A DNA stretch of 64,000 nucleotides from Salaquimonas sp. (GCA_022340185.1 JAJDOK010000045.1:1-64000); one strand, 5' to 3'. Counted from the stretch's first letter, positions 35,639-44,746 are shown. The notes: a model not told the origin generated them from the letters alone. Translations and numbers: made by a program.

Positions 35639-36343
35639 TCAGCGTTCCGCCAGATACCGCGCAGGCATGCGGCCCTGGCGTTGATTGTGAATTCGTTCCA
35701 GAAAGCTCCACAATTCGAAGCGGATATTGGCGGGTGCCGCTTCAGCCTCGCTGACGATGAAATCGCTGAAGGTGAAGCCGGGCTGGCTGACATATTCGCG
35801 CGCCGCGCGCGACAGGGCCGGCAGCACGATTTCCCGGTCCTTTTCGATCCCGCGATAGGCGAGCTCGGCCTGGGGTATTTCGAGCGGCGAGCCGATCGCC
35901 TCGTTGATCACGGTCACGAACTCGCTCGTCCTGAGCTTGCGGTGCACGCCCCTGGCGGCCAGTACCGAACTGTAGGACCGGTCGACGATGAAAAACACCG
36001 TGACCGCGATACCAGCCTCGCTCGCCCCCTCGTCGAAGGCGATATCGCGGAAGATCGTGAAGAACTTGTCGAGCAGGTTCGATTGCAGATCGACGACATA
36101 GTGTTTGTCGGGATGGCCGATCATCGTGTCGAACAGCTTCATCTGGTCGCTCGTCCGCGCCAGATCGATGATTTGCGAACATTTGGGATACCAGTGCGCG
36201 AGATCGCCACGCGGATGGTCGGTGTCGAAGACATGCAGCCTGGAAATGTCGGATAGCGCGTACTGGTCGGCATAAAGGCGGGCGAACAGCGTCTTGCCGT
36301 TACGCGCCTCATCCGAGCAAACGATGTCGATATGAGAATCTAT
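35639..36343 (-). CDS. ParA-like P-loop ATPase with ATA in the start position
   Basis: The frame open from a stop at 36368 reads DSHIDIVCSDEARNGKTLFARLYADQ..., containing a variant P-loop (SDEARNGKT) and VFDTDHPRGDLAHWYP, QMKLFDTM and VVDLQSNLLDKFF, which line up with the neighbouring ATPase. No ATG, GTG or TTG occurs upstream of the ATG at 36142, which would cut off the P-loop. A strong ribosome binding site, GGAGGAGG at 36349-36356, lies five bases before an ATA codon at 36343-36341. The start is therefore ATA, either as a rare start or as a mutated ATG. Predicted product 234 residues; C-terminus matches the end of SIMIBI-type ATPases only loosely. Confidence 0.6.
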   Translation of the reverse strand: MDSHIDIVCSDEARNGKTLFARLYADQYALSDISRLHVFDTDHPRGDLAHWYPKCSQIIDLARTSDQMKLFDTMIGHPDKHYVVDLQSNLLDKFFTIFRDIAFDEGASEAGIAVTVFFIVDRSYSSVLAARGVHRKLRTSEFVTVINEAIGSPLEIPQAELAYRGIEKDREIVLPALSRAAREYVSQPGFTFSDFIVSEAEAAPANIRFELWSFLERIHNQRQGRMPARYLAER

Positions 36344-36463
36344 CCGCGCCTCCTCCAGAACCGCCGGTCAAGCGGGACCGCAATGCCAACCATGCCTGTG
36401 GTGCATCGAATCCGCCCCCGTCGCAGCCGAACGCCTCGCCCAAAACCCTTGTGAATGCGCGGC

Positions 36464-37225
36464 CTAGCCTTCTGCAGTCTCTTCCTTTGCAGATTCCCGG
36501 CCGGCCTTCAGCACCGATTTGATCAGGTCGAGATGCTCAAGTTCCTTGTCGAGATCGCTCAGCCATTTCTTCACATAGCCGCGCAGCACGAAGGAGAAAT
36601 TGCCCGGATCGCCACCGGCATTGCGGTTCTCGATGAAATCCGTGAACGTCACCCCGGCCAGATCGACCTGTTCGTAGGCCATCTCGTTCAGCTTCGGAAT
36701 CTCGATCTCGCGGGCATTGGAAAGTCCCGCGAAATATTTCTTGAAGGTCTTTTCGTCCCACTCGAAGAAATTGGTTTCGTTGATGAAATTGCGCGCCACG
36801 ACATAGTGGATGCCATTGGTGTATTTGGCGACTTCACCCATCTCGTCGAGCGAGGCGATGGCCGGGCCGACGACATGGAACAGGCCGAGATCGAACTGGC
36901 CTTCGCGCGCCGCTTCCAGCACGCCGATCCGGTCGAAAATGTCGAGAGCGGTGGAAAGATTGCCCGCCTTGAGGTCGACGATCGTCACCTTGACGGCCGC
37001 ACTGTCCATCGTGTCGAGCACTTTCATCTGATCGGCGACATTGTGCAGATCGATGATTTCGGTAATGCCCGGATAGAACCGCTTGAGCGTTCCGCGCGGA
37101 TTTTCCGTGTCGAAGGCCCGCGTGCGCACGCCGCGCCGCTCCAGGAAATCCAGAAGCGCGCGCGCCGTGGTGGTTTTGCCGACGCCGCCCTTGTCGGCGC
37201 CTACCAGAATCAGGGTTGGTTTCAT
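36464..37225 (-). CDS. ParA-like ATPase
   Basis: MinD/ParA-type ATPase of 253 residues with deviant Walker A KGGVGKTTT (12-20), FDTENPRGTLKRFYPGITEIIDL and VTIVDLKAGNL (Walker B-like). It is paralogous to the following gene: RAFDTENPRG against HVFDTDHPRG and QMKVLDTM against QMKLFDTM. There is no ParB, parS-like cluster or conjugation gene nearby, so a plasmid-partition role is unlikely; positioning of a cell component is possible. The 199 bases upstream to the inverted-repeat element show nothing. Confidence 0.8.
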   Translation of the reverse strand: MKPTLILVGADKGGVGKTTTARALLDFLERRGVRTRAFDTENPRGTLKRFYPGITEIIDLHNVADQMKVLDTMDSAAVKVTIVDLKAGNLSTALDIFDRIGVLEAAREGQFDLGLFHVVGPAIASLDEMGEVAKYTNGIHYVVARNFINETNFFEWDEKTFKKYFAGLSNAREIEIPKLNEMAYEQVDLAGVTFTDFIENRNAGGDPGNFSFVLRGYVKKWLSDLDKELEHLDLIKSVLKAGRESAKEETAEG

Positions 37226-37424
37226 TGCCGCTCTCCCACTGACTGCCAGAATGATGGTTTTTCTAGTTGTTTCCGAGACTTGGGCAGTTTTTCATTCCCC
37301 AGTTACGGCCTGTTCGATGCAATGCTCACATGCCCGGAAATTCCGCTCCCGGTATACTGGTTTTTGCGCCATTAATGAAGTGGACACGCAGCGATCGGTA
37401 AATGGAAGCTTCCGCCACGCGCAC

Positions 37425-37695
37425 TAGGTCGTGTACTCATAAGGGATTTGGAGCGTGGTTTGGACGAAAATCGTTCAGTTTCAGGAGCAGAACCGATGAC
37501 AGGTTGGGAACCTTTCGAGGTTCTGCGACGCCAAATTGGATGAATCGCGCCAAATCCTTTCAGGACGCAGCGGATTTCGTCCCTGAATGCGTCGAGCGTC
37601 TTGCCCATATTGCCGATACGCGCTGCGACGCTCTCCTGTTCAGCAACGAAATCCGTCTAGCGCCACGCCCGAAACCCTTGTGAGTACACGACCTA
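37425..37695. mobile_element. MITE-like element with about 30-base terminal inverted repeats
   Basis: Left end TAGGTCGTGTACTCATAAGG and right end (reverse complement) TAGGTCGTGTACTCACAAGG match 19 of 20, and the match continues imperfectly for about 12 more bases. The 271-base interior has no recognisable transposase. Both ends include TA, so a TA target as used by IS630/Tc1-type elements is possible. The right end coincides with the stop codon of the caspase-like gene. With this element counted, the 467-base space between the ATPase and caspase genes has no further features. Confidence 0.75.
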
Positions 37696-39117
37696 ATTCC
37701 GGCTAAGTGTCTCGGAGTTCTCGTAAACGACACGCGGAGCTCCGCTCGAGAAGTCCAGTTTAAGGTCGGTTTGCGACACACCGCTGGCACTCTTGCCCCG
37801 CGCCGCGCTCGCAACCGACCAGTAAACCCTTGCCGAAACGTTGCAGCTATTAGCCGCCGGATTGCAGTAGATGCTCATCTCGTTTTCCGGTGCCCGGTAG
37901 CTGCGCTGTGGCCAACGATCGATCAGCCCCGCCTTGTCGCGGACGATATCGGCGGTCGAGAACGACTTGCCGTAGAAATCCACCCGCGCGGCATAGATGT
38001 TGTAGATACTCTTCAGCGATTGATCGGCAGGCGCCGAGAGCGCGGCGTTGAACGACGCCACGAACTGGCGCGCCGACTGTTCCATCAGGATTTCCGGGTT
38101 GGCTTGGGGTTTCGGACTGACCTGTGGCGTTGCGGGAACGGTCGATCTGTTGTCCGGCGGATGGTCCAGCATCGCGATCTTGGCTTCCGCGATCTCGCGG
38201 AACGATCCTTGCGGATATTTCTGGATGTAGAGTTCAAGCATGTTCCGGTCGTCCGAATCCTTGACCGAATCCCAGAATGCCAGTTCCACCGCGATGTCGT
38301 CGGAGCGGCCGGTTGCCTGCGGTGCAGGGGGTGCGGGCGCCGCCGTTTCCTTCCCGTCCGGCTTTCCGGCCAGGAAATATTCGCCAACCACCGCCTCGTT
38401 GACCCATGGCACCTGTTTCTCGCCGGTCGCGGTAACCACGTCCTCGCGCACTTTCGCCATCATCTGCCGCACCTCCACGCCTGGTTCGACGATATGCTTG
38501 GCGAGCGCGATGCTGAACGGGCTGTCCTTGCCGTTGCCGTCGAGCGCCACTGTTCCGGGCGCGGCCGAAAAGGCGATCATGGTGCCGGCCGCCGAAACGT
38601 CGATACGCGCCAGTCCGCGCCCGACCGCGCGGCTGAGCGAGCGCGGCAGCGGATTGTTGCGGCAGGCGTCGAGGAACACCAGGCGCACCCGCGCGCCCGA
38701 CAGTTCCATGACTTCCAGGATGTCGTCGACCTTGACCGCTGCCACCGGCAGATCGGTCGAGGCCGCGATATCGGCATCCACCGGCAGGATCCAGTTGCGG
38801 CCGCTCACCTCCAGCCCGTGGCCGGCATAGAAGAACAGCGCAATTTCGGCATTTTGCGCCAGCCTGCCGAACTCGGCGACAGCATCGAGCAATTGGCGAC
38901 GGCTGGCGTCGGTGGCGCTGACGACGTCAAAGCCGATGCGCTTCAGCGAGGCGGTCACAAGATTGGCATCATTGGCGGGGTTGGCCAGTGCCGGCGCATT
39001 GGTATAGGCGCCATTGCCGATGACGAGCGCCACGCGGCCTTCGGCGGCTGACGCGCCGAGCGGCCAGACCGCCGCCAGCAGCGCGATAAAAAGCACCAAT
39101 GTCCGAAATGCCGGCAT
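37693..39117 (-). CDS. Secreted caspase-like (peptidase C14) protein next to cytochrome c
   Basis: Exported protein of 474 residues. Signal peptide (MPAFRTLVLFIALLAAVWPLGASA), then caspase p20-like domain with His100 (FFYAGHGLE) and Cys152 (FLDACRNNPLP); a Pro/Ala-rich linker; and a C-terminal region with LELYIQKYPQGSFREIAEAKI (a short helical repeat often following caspase domains) and a last part with YCNPAANSCNV. The stop codon TAG is contributed by the inserted inverted-repeat element, so the original C-terminus may be missing or changed. It is 84 bases behind the tetraheme cytochrome gene on the same strand, suggesting one transcript. Confidence 0.87.
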   Translation of the reverse strand: MPAFRTLVLFIALLAAVWPLGASAAEGRVALVIGNGAYTNAPALANPANDANLVTASLKRIGFDVVSATDASRRQLLDAVAEFGRLAQNAEIALFFYAGHGLEVSGRNWILPVDADIAASTDLPVAAVKVDDILEVMELSGARVRLVFLDACRNNPLPRSLSRAVGRGLARIDVSAAGTMIAFSAAPGTVALDGNGKDSPFSIALAKHIVEPGVEVRQMMAKVREDVVTATGEKQVPWVNEAVVGEYFLAGKPDGKETAAPAPPAPQATGRSDDIAVELAFWDSVKDSDDRNMLELYIQKYPQGSFREIAEAKIAMLDHPPDNRSTVPATPQVSPKPQANPEILMEQSARQFVASFNAALSAPADQSLKSIYNIYAARVDFYGKSFSTADIVRDKAGLIDRWPQRSYRAPENEMSIYCNPAANSCNVSARVYWSVASAARGKSASGVSQTDLKLDFSSGAPRVVYENSETLSRN

Positions 39118-39201
39118 GATCAAGATTTCAACGCCCCTGACTGTCCTTGTCTGGTGAATGCGGGTGGGCGCCGCCTTGCCGGCGGCGCCCGTTTTTCATG
39201 C

Positions 39202-42200
39202 CTATTTGCGGTCCTTGACGTTGAAGGTCACCATGTGGATCGCCGAAGCGCCCTTCAATGTGGCGTCCTTCTCGCCTTCTTCCTTGCCCTTCTTGATGAG
39301 CTGGATGGCAAGACCGCGCGCCGCCGGCTGCTTCGATTTCTCGACCAGCTTCTTGGCATCGTCTGCCGACAGCCTCTGGTCTCCAAGACCGCCCGAGCGG
39401 CAGAACAGGAGCAGCGTCTCGTCCTCCGCAGGCGAATCGAAGACCAGGTCACCGGTCGCCGGATCGGGAATCCGCCTTGCCTTGTTGGCTGTCAGGAACT
39501 TGTCGCCGATCATCTCCTGGGGGATGACTTCGACATTGCCGTCAGCCTCGATATAGAAGATCTGCAACTCGCAGGCATCGTTGGCGGTGACGTCGAAGGA
39601 CAGATGCTCGTCGACGAACACATCGGTGTTCTTGACATCGACGCGCAGCGTCAGCTTGCCCTTCTTGTTGGCGTCGTCCTTGAAGGCGTCGTCGCGATAG
39701 TCGGCGTCCTTGTATTCCGGTGTATCCGGATCCTTCTTGTCGTCGGCCTTCTTGTCGTCGGACTTGTCCTCATTGGTCGACGCGCTTTCTTCCTGCTTCA
39801 GATCGAGCGGATCGACATTGAGCAGCGGCTTCACCAGCTTGGAGTACTGCTGCTCGACCTCGAAGCGCGGCACCTTCGAACCGCCCTTGAGCTGGGTAAT
39901 CCAGTCGAGACCGATCTTGAGCGTCGTCGAATCGCCGACCCGCTGGATCGCCTGCTCGAACTGCTCGGGCGTCATGTCGAATTCCGCCGCAAGCGACTCT
40001 GCGTCGAGTTCGTCCTCATACAGGTCGGCATACCAGGTGATGATTTCCTCCTTGCCCGGCGCAGTGCGGCTCGTCACCGTACCGTCAGGCGCCTTCTCGC
40101 TTGCGCCGATGCGCTCGAGCGACGACGTGAAGTGCTTGCGGTCCTTGGCGAAGAGGTCGTCAAGTTCCGCCTGTTTCACATACATCTCCAGCAGCAGCTC
40201 GCGCTGGGCCAGCGTGAAGGTCGGCGAGGATTCGATGTAGCTCCGCATCTGGTCGCGCTTGGCGATCGTGCCGTCGAAATGACAGGTGAAGCAGGAGCGG
40301 GCATTGACGATGTCGACACCCTTGCCGATCGGGCGCTGGCGGAACGAGACGATCGAGGTCGGCCCGCGATCCAGCCGGTCGCCCTTGGACGTCGACAGGT
40401 AGAAGCCCTGCATGCCGTTGGGCAGCGAGAAGATCATCTCCCCGCCGTCATGATGGAAGGCGGTCAGGCCTTCGTCCAGCGGCTCGACATCCGTCGGTCC
40501 GTGCGGATGCTGCTTCAGGTTCTGATCATCGCGGCTGCCGGCGAAATCGTAGGATTTCCAGTAATAGCCGCCCTGCGGCGTGTCGTGACGCTCGATCATG
40601 CGATTGTGATCGGATACGCCTGACGAACCTTCGAAGAAGGCAGCCCGCGCGACGCGCCGACGCTTGATGTCTTCCTCGGCGTCGACCCCTATCCGCTTCT
40701 CGAAATCGCTGATCTTGTCGGGCAGATTGAGCAGCGCATAGTAGTTCTCCGGCCGTGGCGCGTTGGCCATGAACCAGTCGACGCGCATGATCGGCAGGTC
40801 GGTGCCGGTTTCGGCGGCAAGCGATTTCAGGACCGAATCGCTGGCCGGATCGTACCCGAAGGGATAGGTGGTGATGAGCTTGTCCCAGGTATCGTTGTCC
40901 CAGCCCAGATCACGGATGTCCACGCGCACCAGCAGGTCCTTCGTGTCCGCGACCGTATCGGGGACGACCAGGCTCGTGCCGCGCGAAACCGAATTCAGCA
41001 GCTTGGCGAAACCTGCCTTGTAGAGCTCCTGACGCTTTGCGAACGCTTTCTCGTCCTCGCAAGGAAGCTTGCCGTTGAACTGGTTGCGGAAAGAGAAGTA
41101 ACGGATGAACGAGCGGTCGTTTTCGTTCAGTTCGCCAATATCCCTGACAGCCTTTTGGGCAAAGTCCCGCCAGGCGAGGATCGGCCGCAAGCGCGGCGTC
41201 TGTTCGGCTTTGGTGCTGACCGCCGTCGCTGTCGGTTCGTTGAGCGAATCGATCCACTGGCCGAGCTTTTCGACCTCGTCCGCGCTCGGCTGGCGGCCAT
41301 AGGGCATGCGCCCGCTCGACACTGCGGTATAGAGCAGCGAACGGTTGCGGTCGCCCGGCGTCACGAAGGCGGCATTGGCCGCGATCGAGGCAAGGTCGCC
41401 CCCCGGGAAGCTGCCTTGCGCGCTTTCACCCGGGCCATGGCAGTTGCGGCAATACTTGCCGATGAAATCGTCGGCTTGGGCCCCGAGATCCGGCGTCGAT
41501 CCGGCCGAGACCAGGCTCGCCTGCACCGAACCGTTGTCCTTGCAGGCTTCCTCCGCCGTGACTGGCAGTTTCTTGGGTTCGACCTTGGTCCCGATGAGAT
41601 AGGCATACATGGCCAGCTTGTCCTCATCGCTGAGTTCGGCGAGGCCATGGGCGAATTTCTTCATGATCGGGTCGGCAATCGGTGTGCCGGAGAGCTTCTT
41701 GCCGTCGGTGAAAACGCCCTTGACCAGGGCGTCCTGGCCGGCCGAGGAGATGCGGCTCGCGGTAATATTGGGCGCGACCGCACCGGTCAGCCCTTTCTCG
41801 CCCTCGAACTTGCGTGACTTGTCGAGGCCGAAATCCATCGTTCTCGGCGTGTGGCATTCGCCGCACGCACCGACATTTTCGACCAGATAGCGCCCGCGCG
41901 CCAGCTGGCTGCCATCATCGGGCTGATAGGCGGGCGTGTCGAAATTGGCGCGCTTCCAGAACGCGATGGTCGCACTCAGATTATAGGGGAAGGAGAGTTC
42001 GTGGCGCGGCACCTTGTTGTCGGAACCCGGCAGCGTGTCGACATAGGCCTTGATGTCGAGCACATCCTCCGGCTTCATGCCGGCATAGGACGTGTAGGGC
42101 ATGACCGGATAAAGATGCCTGCCATCCTTGCCCACGCCATTGATCACCGCATTCAGATAGTCGGCGTTCGACCAGCCGGCCACGCCATTGGCGTGGTTGG

Positions 42201-42522
42201 TGATGTTCGGCACGTAGAAGGTGCCGATGAACGTGTCCATCTTGGTGCCACCCGAAAGCAGCTTCGTATCCTCGCCCGGCGCATGACAGGACGCGCACCC
42301 CGCCGCGTTCAGCATGTATTCGCCGTTTTTCAGATCGGGCTTGTAGTTGACGAATGCGTCCTGCTTGAACAGGTCGCGCGCCTCCGCTTCGCCGCTCGCT
42401 GCAATCGACAGGGCGGCCCCTGCCGCCAGCGCAAGCATTAGCGCGACCGGCCGGCGTGCCGCTTCGCGCACGCTTCGTATTGCGGCTGCGGATGAGAATG
42501 ATGGCTTCGGGGTGGAAGTCAT
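39202..42522 (-). CDS. Very large periplasmic tetraheme cytochrome c with DUF4384-like C-terminus
   Basis: Protein of 1106 residues with a basic N-terminus and signal region (RRPVALMLALAAGAALSIAASGEAEA). Four CxxCH haem sites: CASCH (76-80), CGECH (220-224), CRNCH (358-362) and CFTCH (744-748). The first three lie in cytochrome c domains like those of dehydrogenase-linked cytochromes; the region 430-900 is hydrophilic and unassigned. An acidic, Lys/Asp-rich linker near 970 precedes LTLRVDVKNTDVFVDEHLSFDVTANDACELQIFYIEADGNVEVIPQE, resembling DUF4384, a domain often joined to bacterial caspase-like proteins. Start ATG of MTSTPKPSF follows TGGAG by nine bases. Partner proteins are unknown. Confidence 0.82.
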   Translation of the reverse strand: MTSTPKPSFSSAAAIRSVREAARRPVALMLALAAGAALSIAASGEAEARDLFKQDAFVNYKPDLKNGEYMLNAAGCASCHAPGEDTKLLSGGTKMDTFIGTFYVPNITNHANGVAGWSNADYLNAVINGVGKDGRHLYPVMPYTSYAGMKPEDVLDIKAYVDTLPGSDNKVPRHELSFPYNLSATIAFWKRANFDTPAYQPDDGSQLARGRYLVENVGACGECHTPRTMDFGLDKSRKFEGEKGLTGAVAPNITASRISSAGQDALVKGVFTDGKKLSGTPIADPIMKKFAHGLAELSDEDKLAMYAYLIGTKVEPKKLPVTAEEACKDNGSVQASLVSAGSTPDLGAQADDFIGKYCRNCHGPGESAQGSFPGGDLASIAANAAFVTPGDRNRSLLYTAVSSGRMPYGRQPSADEVEKLGQWIDSLNEPTATAVSTKAEQTPRLRPILAWRDFAQKAVRDIGELNENDRSFIRYFSFRNQFNGKLPCEDEKAFAKRQELYKAGFAKLLNSVSRGTSLVVPDTVADTKDLLVRVDIRDLGWDNDTWDKLITTYPFGYDPASDSVLKSLAAETGTDLPIMRVDWFMANAPRPENYYALLNLPDKISDFEKRIGVDAEEDIKRRRVARAAFFEGSSGVSDHNRMIERHDTPQGGYYWKSYDFAGSRDDQNLKQHPHGPTDVEPLDEGLTAFHHDGGEMIFSLPNGMQGFYLSTSKGDRLDRGPTSIVSFRQRPIGKGVDIVNARSCFTCHFDGTIAKRDQMRSYIESSPTFTLAQRELLLEMYVKQAELDDLFAKDRKHFTSSLERIGASEKAPDGTVTSRTAPGKEEIITWYADLYEDELDAESLAAEFDMTPEQFEQAIQRVGDSTTLKIGLDWITQLKGGSKVPRFEVEQQYSKLVKPLLNVDPLDLKQEESASTNEDKSDDKKADDKKDPDTPEYKDADYRDDAFKDDANKKGKLTLRVDVKNTDVFVDEHLSFDVTANDACELQIFYIEADGNVEVIPQEMIGDKFLTANKARRIPDPATGDLVFDSPAEDETLLLFCRSGGLGDQRLSADDAKKLVEKSKQPAARGLAIQLIKKGKEEGEKDATLKGASAIHMVTFNVKDRK

Positions 42523-42641
42523 GCTTTTCACTCCAGTTGGAATCCGGGCGTAGTAGTCCAAGACAAAGCTATCACCTTTTTGCCTACGCCACTGTGTCAT
42601 ACGGCACATGCGATGGGCTACCCCGATCTGCCGCAACGCAC

Positions 42642-43898
42642 TCATCTGAACTCGAAACGTTCGAACTCGATCCGCTTCAACCGCCGGCCTGCCTTCCTCA
42701 ACCCCTTGACGATCGCCTCGCGCAGGGGCGGGGGACCGCAGAACCACAGATCGGCGCCATTCAGATCGAATGGCGCGCTTGCAGCAAGCCTTTCCGCGTC
42801 GATACGCCCCGCGGCAGCCGAATCATGCAGGACGAAGCTGAATCCGGGAACTTGCGATGCCTTTTCAGCAAGCGTTTCGGCGCGCACCGCCTCATTTGCA
42901 TCGCGCACGCAGTGAACGAGATGGATTTGCCGCCCGTGATCGGATTTGAGCGCGTCGGCCATTGCCAGAAACGGCGTGACGCCGATACCGCCGGCAAGCC
43001 AGACCTGTTTCTCACCGCCGCGCGCGGAGTTGAACCGGCCATAGCCGCCCTCGACCAGGATGCGGTCGCCCACCTCCGCCATCTTGCGCAGTCTTTTGGT
43101 GTAATCGCCGAGCGGCTTGATGGCGAAGCGTACGGTACCGTCTGCGCCCAGGCCGGCGATCGTGAAGGGATGCGGCTCGCGCAGCCCGCTTTGCGAAAAG
43201 CTGAGGAACCCGAACTGGCCGGGTTTCGCCCTGATCGGCGAACTGACGGGCTTCGCCTCGATCACGGTCGCCGACGGCAGACGCTCCACCGACGTCACCT
43301 CGTAGCGCCGCCGTTTGGTGAAGGCCACGAATTGTGTATAGGCAAAGCTCAATATACCCAACACCATGAAAAGATTGATGTAATTGGCAAGAAGCGCGGT
43401 CCCTTCGAAAGGCCGCTTGATGAAGAATTGGTGAAAGGAAATCATGATGAAGAACACACCGATGAAGCGGTGGCTCTGGCGCCACAAATGATAGGGTATT
43501 TCCAATTTCGTGAATGGAATGCGCTTCACAAGGCTGAAGCCGATCAGCGCGATCAGCCCGTAAAAACCGTATCTGCCGACGACTTTGGCCGCTGCGTTCA
43601 GTCCGGCCGTGAGCTGCTTGCCCTGGAAATCGGGCGTGATGAAATAGTGAACAAGGATGAGGGCCAGCGCCGCCATGCCGATCTGGCGATGGAAATGGTA
43701 GATGCGGTCGAGCCCGCCGAACATCGGCTCCAGATAACGCGGCCGTGTCGCCAGGAACTGGTTGATCGCCATCGCGACGAAAGCGGTAGAGGATGCCGCC
43801 AGCGACGTCCACGTCGACAACCCGGTGTGGCTTGCCGCCGGTACCGACAGCACCGTCGCTACCAGACACAGAAAGACAACGCTCAGTTTGCCGGCCAA
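42642..43898 (-). CDS. Ferric-reductase-like membrane flavocytochrome
   Basis: Inner-membrane protein of 418 residues: an N-terminal ferric-reductase-type domain with about six helices and haem-ligating histidines in YHFHRQIGMAALALILVHYF and RQSHRFIGVFFIMISFHQFF, followed by a ferredoxin-NADP-reductase-like domain with FAD motif EPHPFTIAG and NAD motif GGIGVTPFLAM. It would move electrons from cytoplasmic NAD(P)H across the membrane. Start is likely the TTG of AGKLSVVFL, preceded by AAGGGGGA; a GTG at 43979 gives a longer frame without a ribosome binding site. It lies 119 bases before the tetraheme cytochrome gene, which could accept its electrons; inferred only. Confidence 0.85.
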   Translation of the reverse strand: MAGKLSVVFLCLVATVLSVPAASHTGLSTWTSLAASSTAFVAMAINQFLATRPRYLEPMFGGLDRIYHFHRQIGMAALALILVHYFITPDFQGKQLTAGLNAAAKVVGRYGFYGLIALIGFSLVKRIPFTKLEIPYHLWRQSHRFIGVFFIMISFHQFFIKRPFEGTALLANYINLFMVLGILSFAYTQFVAFTKRRRYEVTSVERLPSATVIEAKPVSSPIRAKPGQFGFLSFSQSGLREPHPFTIAGLGADGTVRFAIKPLGDYTKRLRKMAEVGDRILVEGGYGRFNSARGGEKQVWLAGGIGVTPFLAMADALKSDHGRQIHLVHCVRDANEAVRAETLAEKASQVPGFSFVLHDSAAAGRIDAERLAASAPFDLNGADLWFCGPPPLREAIVKGLRKAGRRLKRIEFERFEFR

Positions 43899-44068
43899 AG
43901 CATTCCCCCTTGTCCGTGCCCGTTTCGCATTCTTAACCTGAGGGGCTGCCCCGCCTCGACATGGCAAAGGTCGCGTCACGCGAGAAATTTGTCAACGTGG
44001 CGGCGACCGTTGATGGATCAAAAAGATGCCATCGGGTTGGCAGGTATCGGAAAACTGGACATGTTGGG

Positions 44069-44097
44069 AAAAAAGAGACGGCCCGTCGGACCGTCTC
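44069..44097 (-). terminator. Rho-independent terminator after the OmpA gene
   Basis: Stem GAGACGG/CCGTCTC with a nine-base loop followed, on the minus strand, by six T residues. It starts 22 bases after the OmpA stop codon and separates that gene from the flavocytochrome gene downstream. Confidence 0.75.
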
Positions 44098-44119
44098 CCG
44101 TCGGAAATCATTGCGCGGA

Positions 44120-44746
44120 TCAGCTGCTTGTCAGATTGATGATCTCGACGCGGCGGTTTTCCGGCCCTTCGGGATCGGAAGGATCCTTCAACCGCTCCTC
44201 GCCATAGCCAATGGCGACCAGCCGGTTGGGGTCGATGTGGAACTTGTCGATCAGATAATTGCGTACGGAGGCAGCGCGGCGCTCGGACAGTGCCTGATTG
44301 TATTCCGGCGATCCCCTGGCGTCGGTATGGCCGTTCAGTACGATGCGCGACGATGACAGCGTGTCACTCGACAGCGCCTTGCCCAATTCATCCACGTCGG
44401 GCTCCGATTCCGGCCGGATGCGGTCGGAGTCGAAATCGAAATTGATGGTGATGTCGATGCTAGGCAGTTCCTGCTTCTTGACGATCTCGTCGAGCTTCTT
44501 GCGCTGGTCAATCCTCAGGCCGCGCGTCGGCAGCGTGGACAGGAACTGCTTGTCGGCCTTTTCCTCCGCGCTTTGCGTCGTGAAGGACCGGGTCAGGCTG
44601 CGCGTCAGCGGCTGTTTGTGCTTCGGCGTGAGCTGTTCGACGATCGAGCCGGCGTCGACCGACTGCGCTGCAGCCGGCAGGCTGACAAGGCTTGCACCGA
44701 CCAGGCCCGCTGCGAACAACACTGCAAATGCATGAATGCGTCTCAT
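44120..44746 (-). CDS. OmpA-family peptidoglycan-binding protein
   Basis: Exported protein of 208 residues with signal peptide MRRIHAFAVLFAAGLVGASLVSLPAAAQ and a C-terminal OmpA/MotB domain (about 95-205): INFDFDSDRIRPES, LNGHTDARGSPEYNQALSERRAASVRNYL and VAIGYGEERL. It lacks a beta-barrel and a lipobox, so it is probably periplasmic and peptidoglycan-bound. Start ATG follows GGGGAG. It is divergent from the SH3-caspase gene, 178 bases away; that intergenic space shows no clear operator. Confidence 0.85.
   Translation of the reverse strand: MRRIHAFAVLFAAGLVGASLVSLPAAAQSVDAGSIVEQLTPKHKQPLTRSLTRSFTTQSAEEKADKQFLSTLPTRGLRIDQRKKLDEIVKKQELPSIDITINFDFDSDRIRPESEPDVDELGKALSSDTLSSSRIVLNGHTDARGSPEYNQALSERRAASVRNYLIDKFHIDPNRLVAIGYGEERLKDPSDPEGPENRRVEIINLTSS

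Noticed and set aside
35639-37225. Plasmid partition locus or integrated plasmid
   Set aside because: Two ParA-like genes but no ParB, replication gene, parS-like repeats or mobilisation genes nearby.
37402-37683. Small open frames inside the inverted-repeat element as a transposase
   Set aside because: No DDE-type or other transposase text in any frame; the element is too short.
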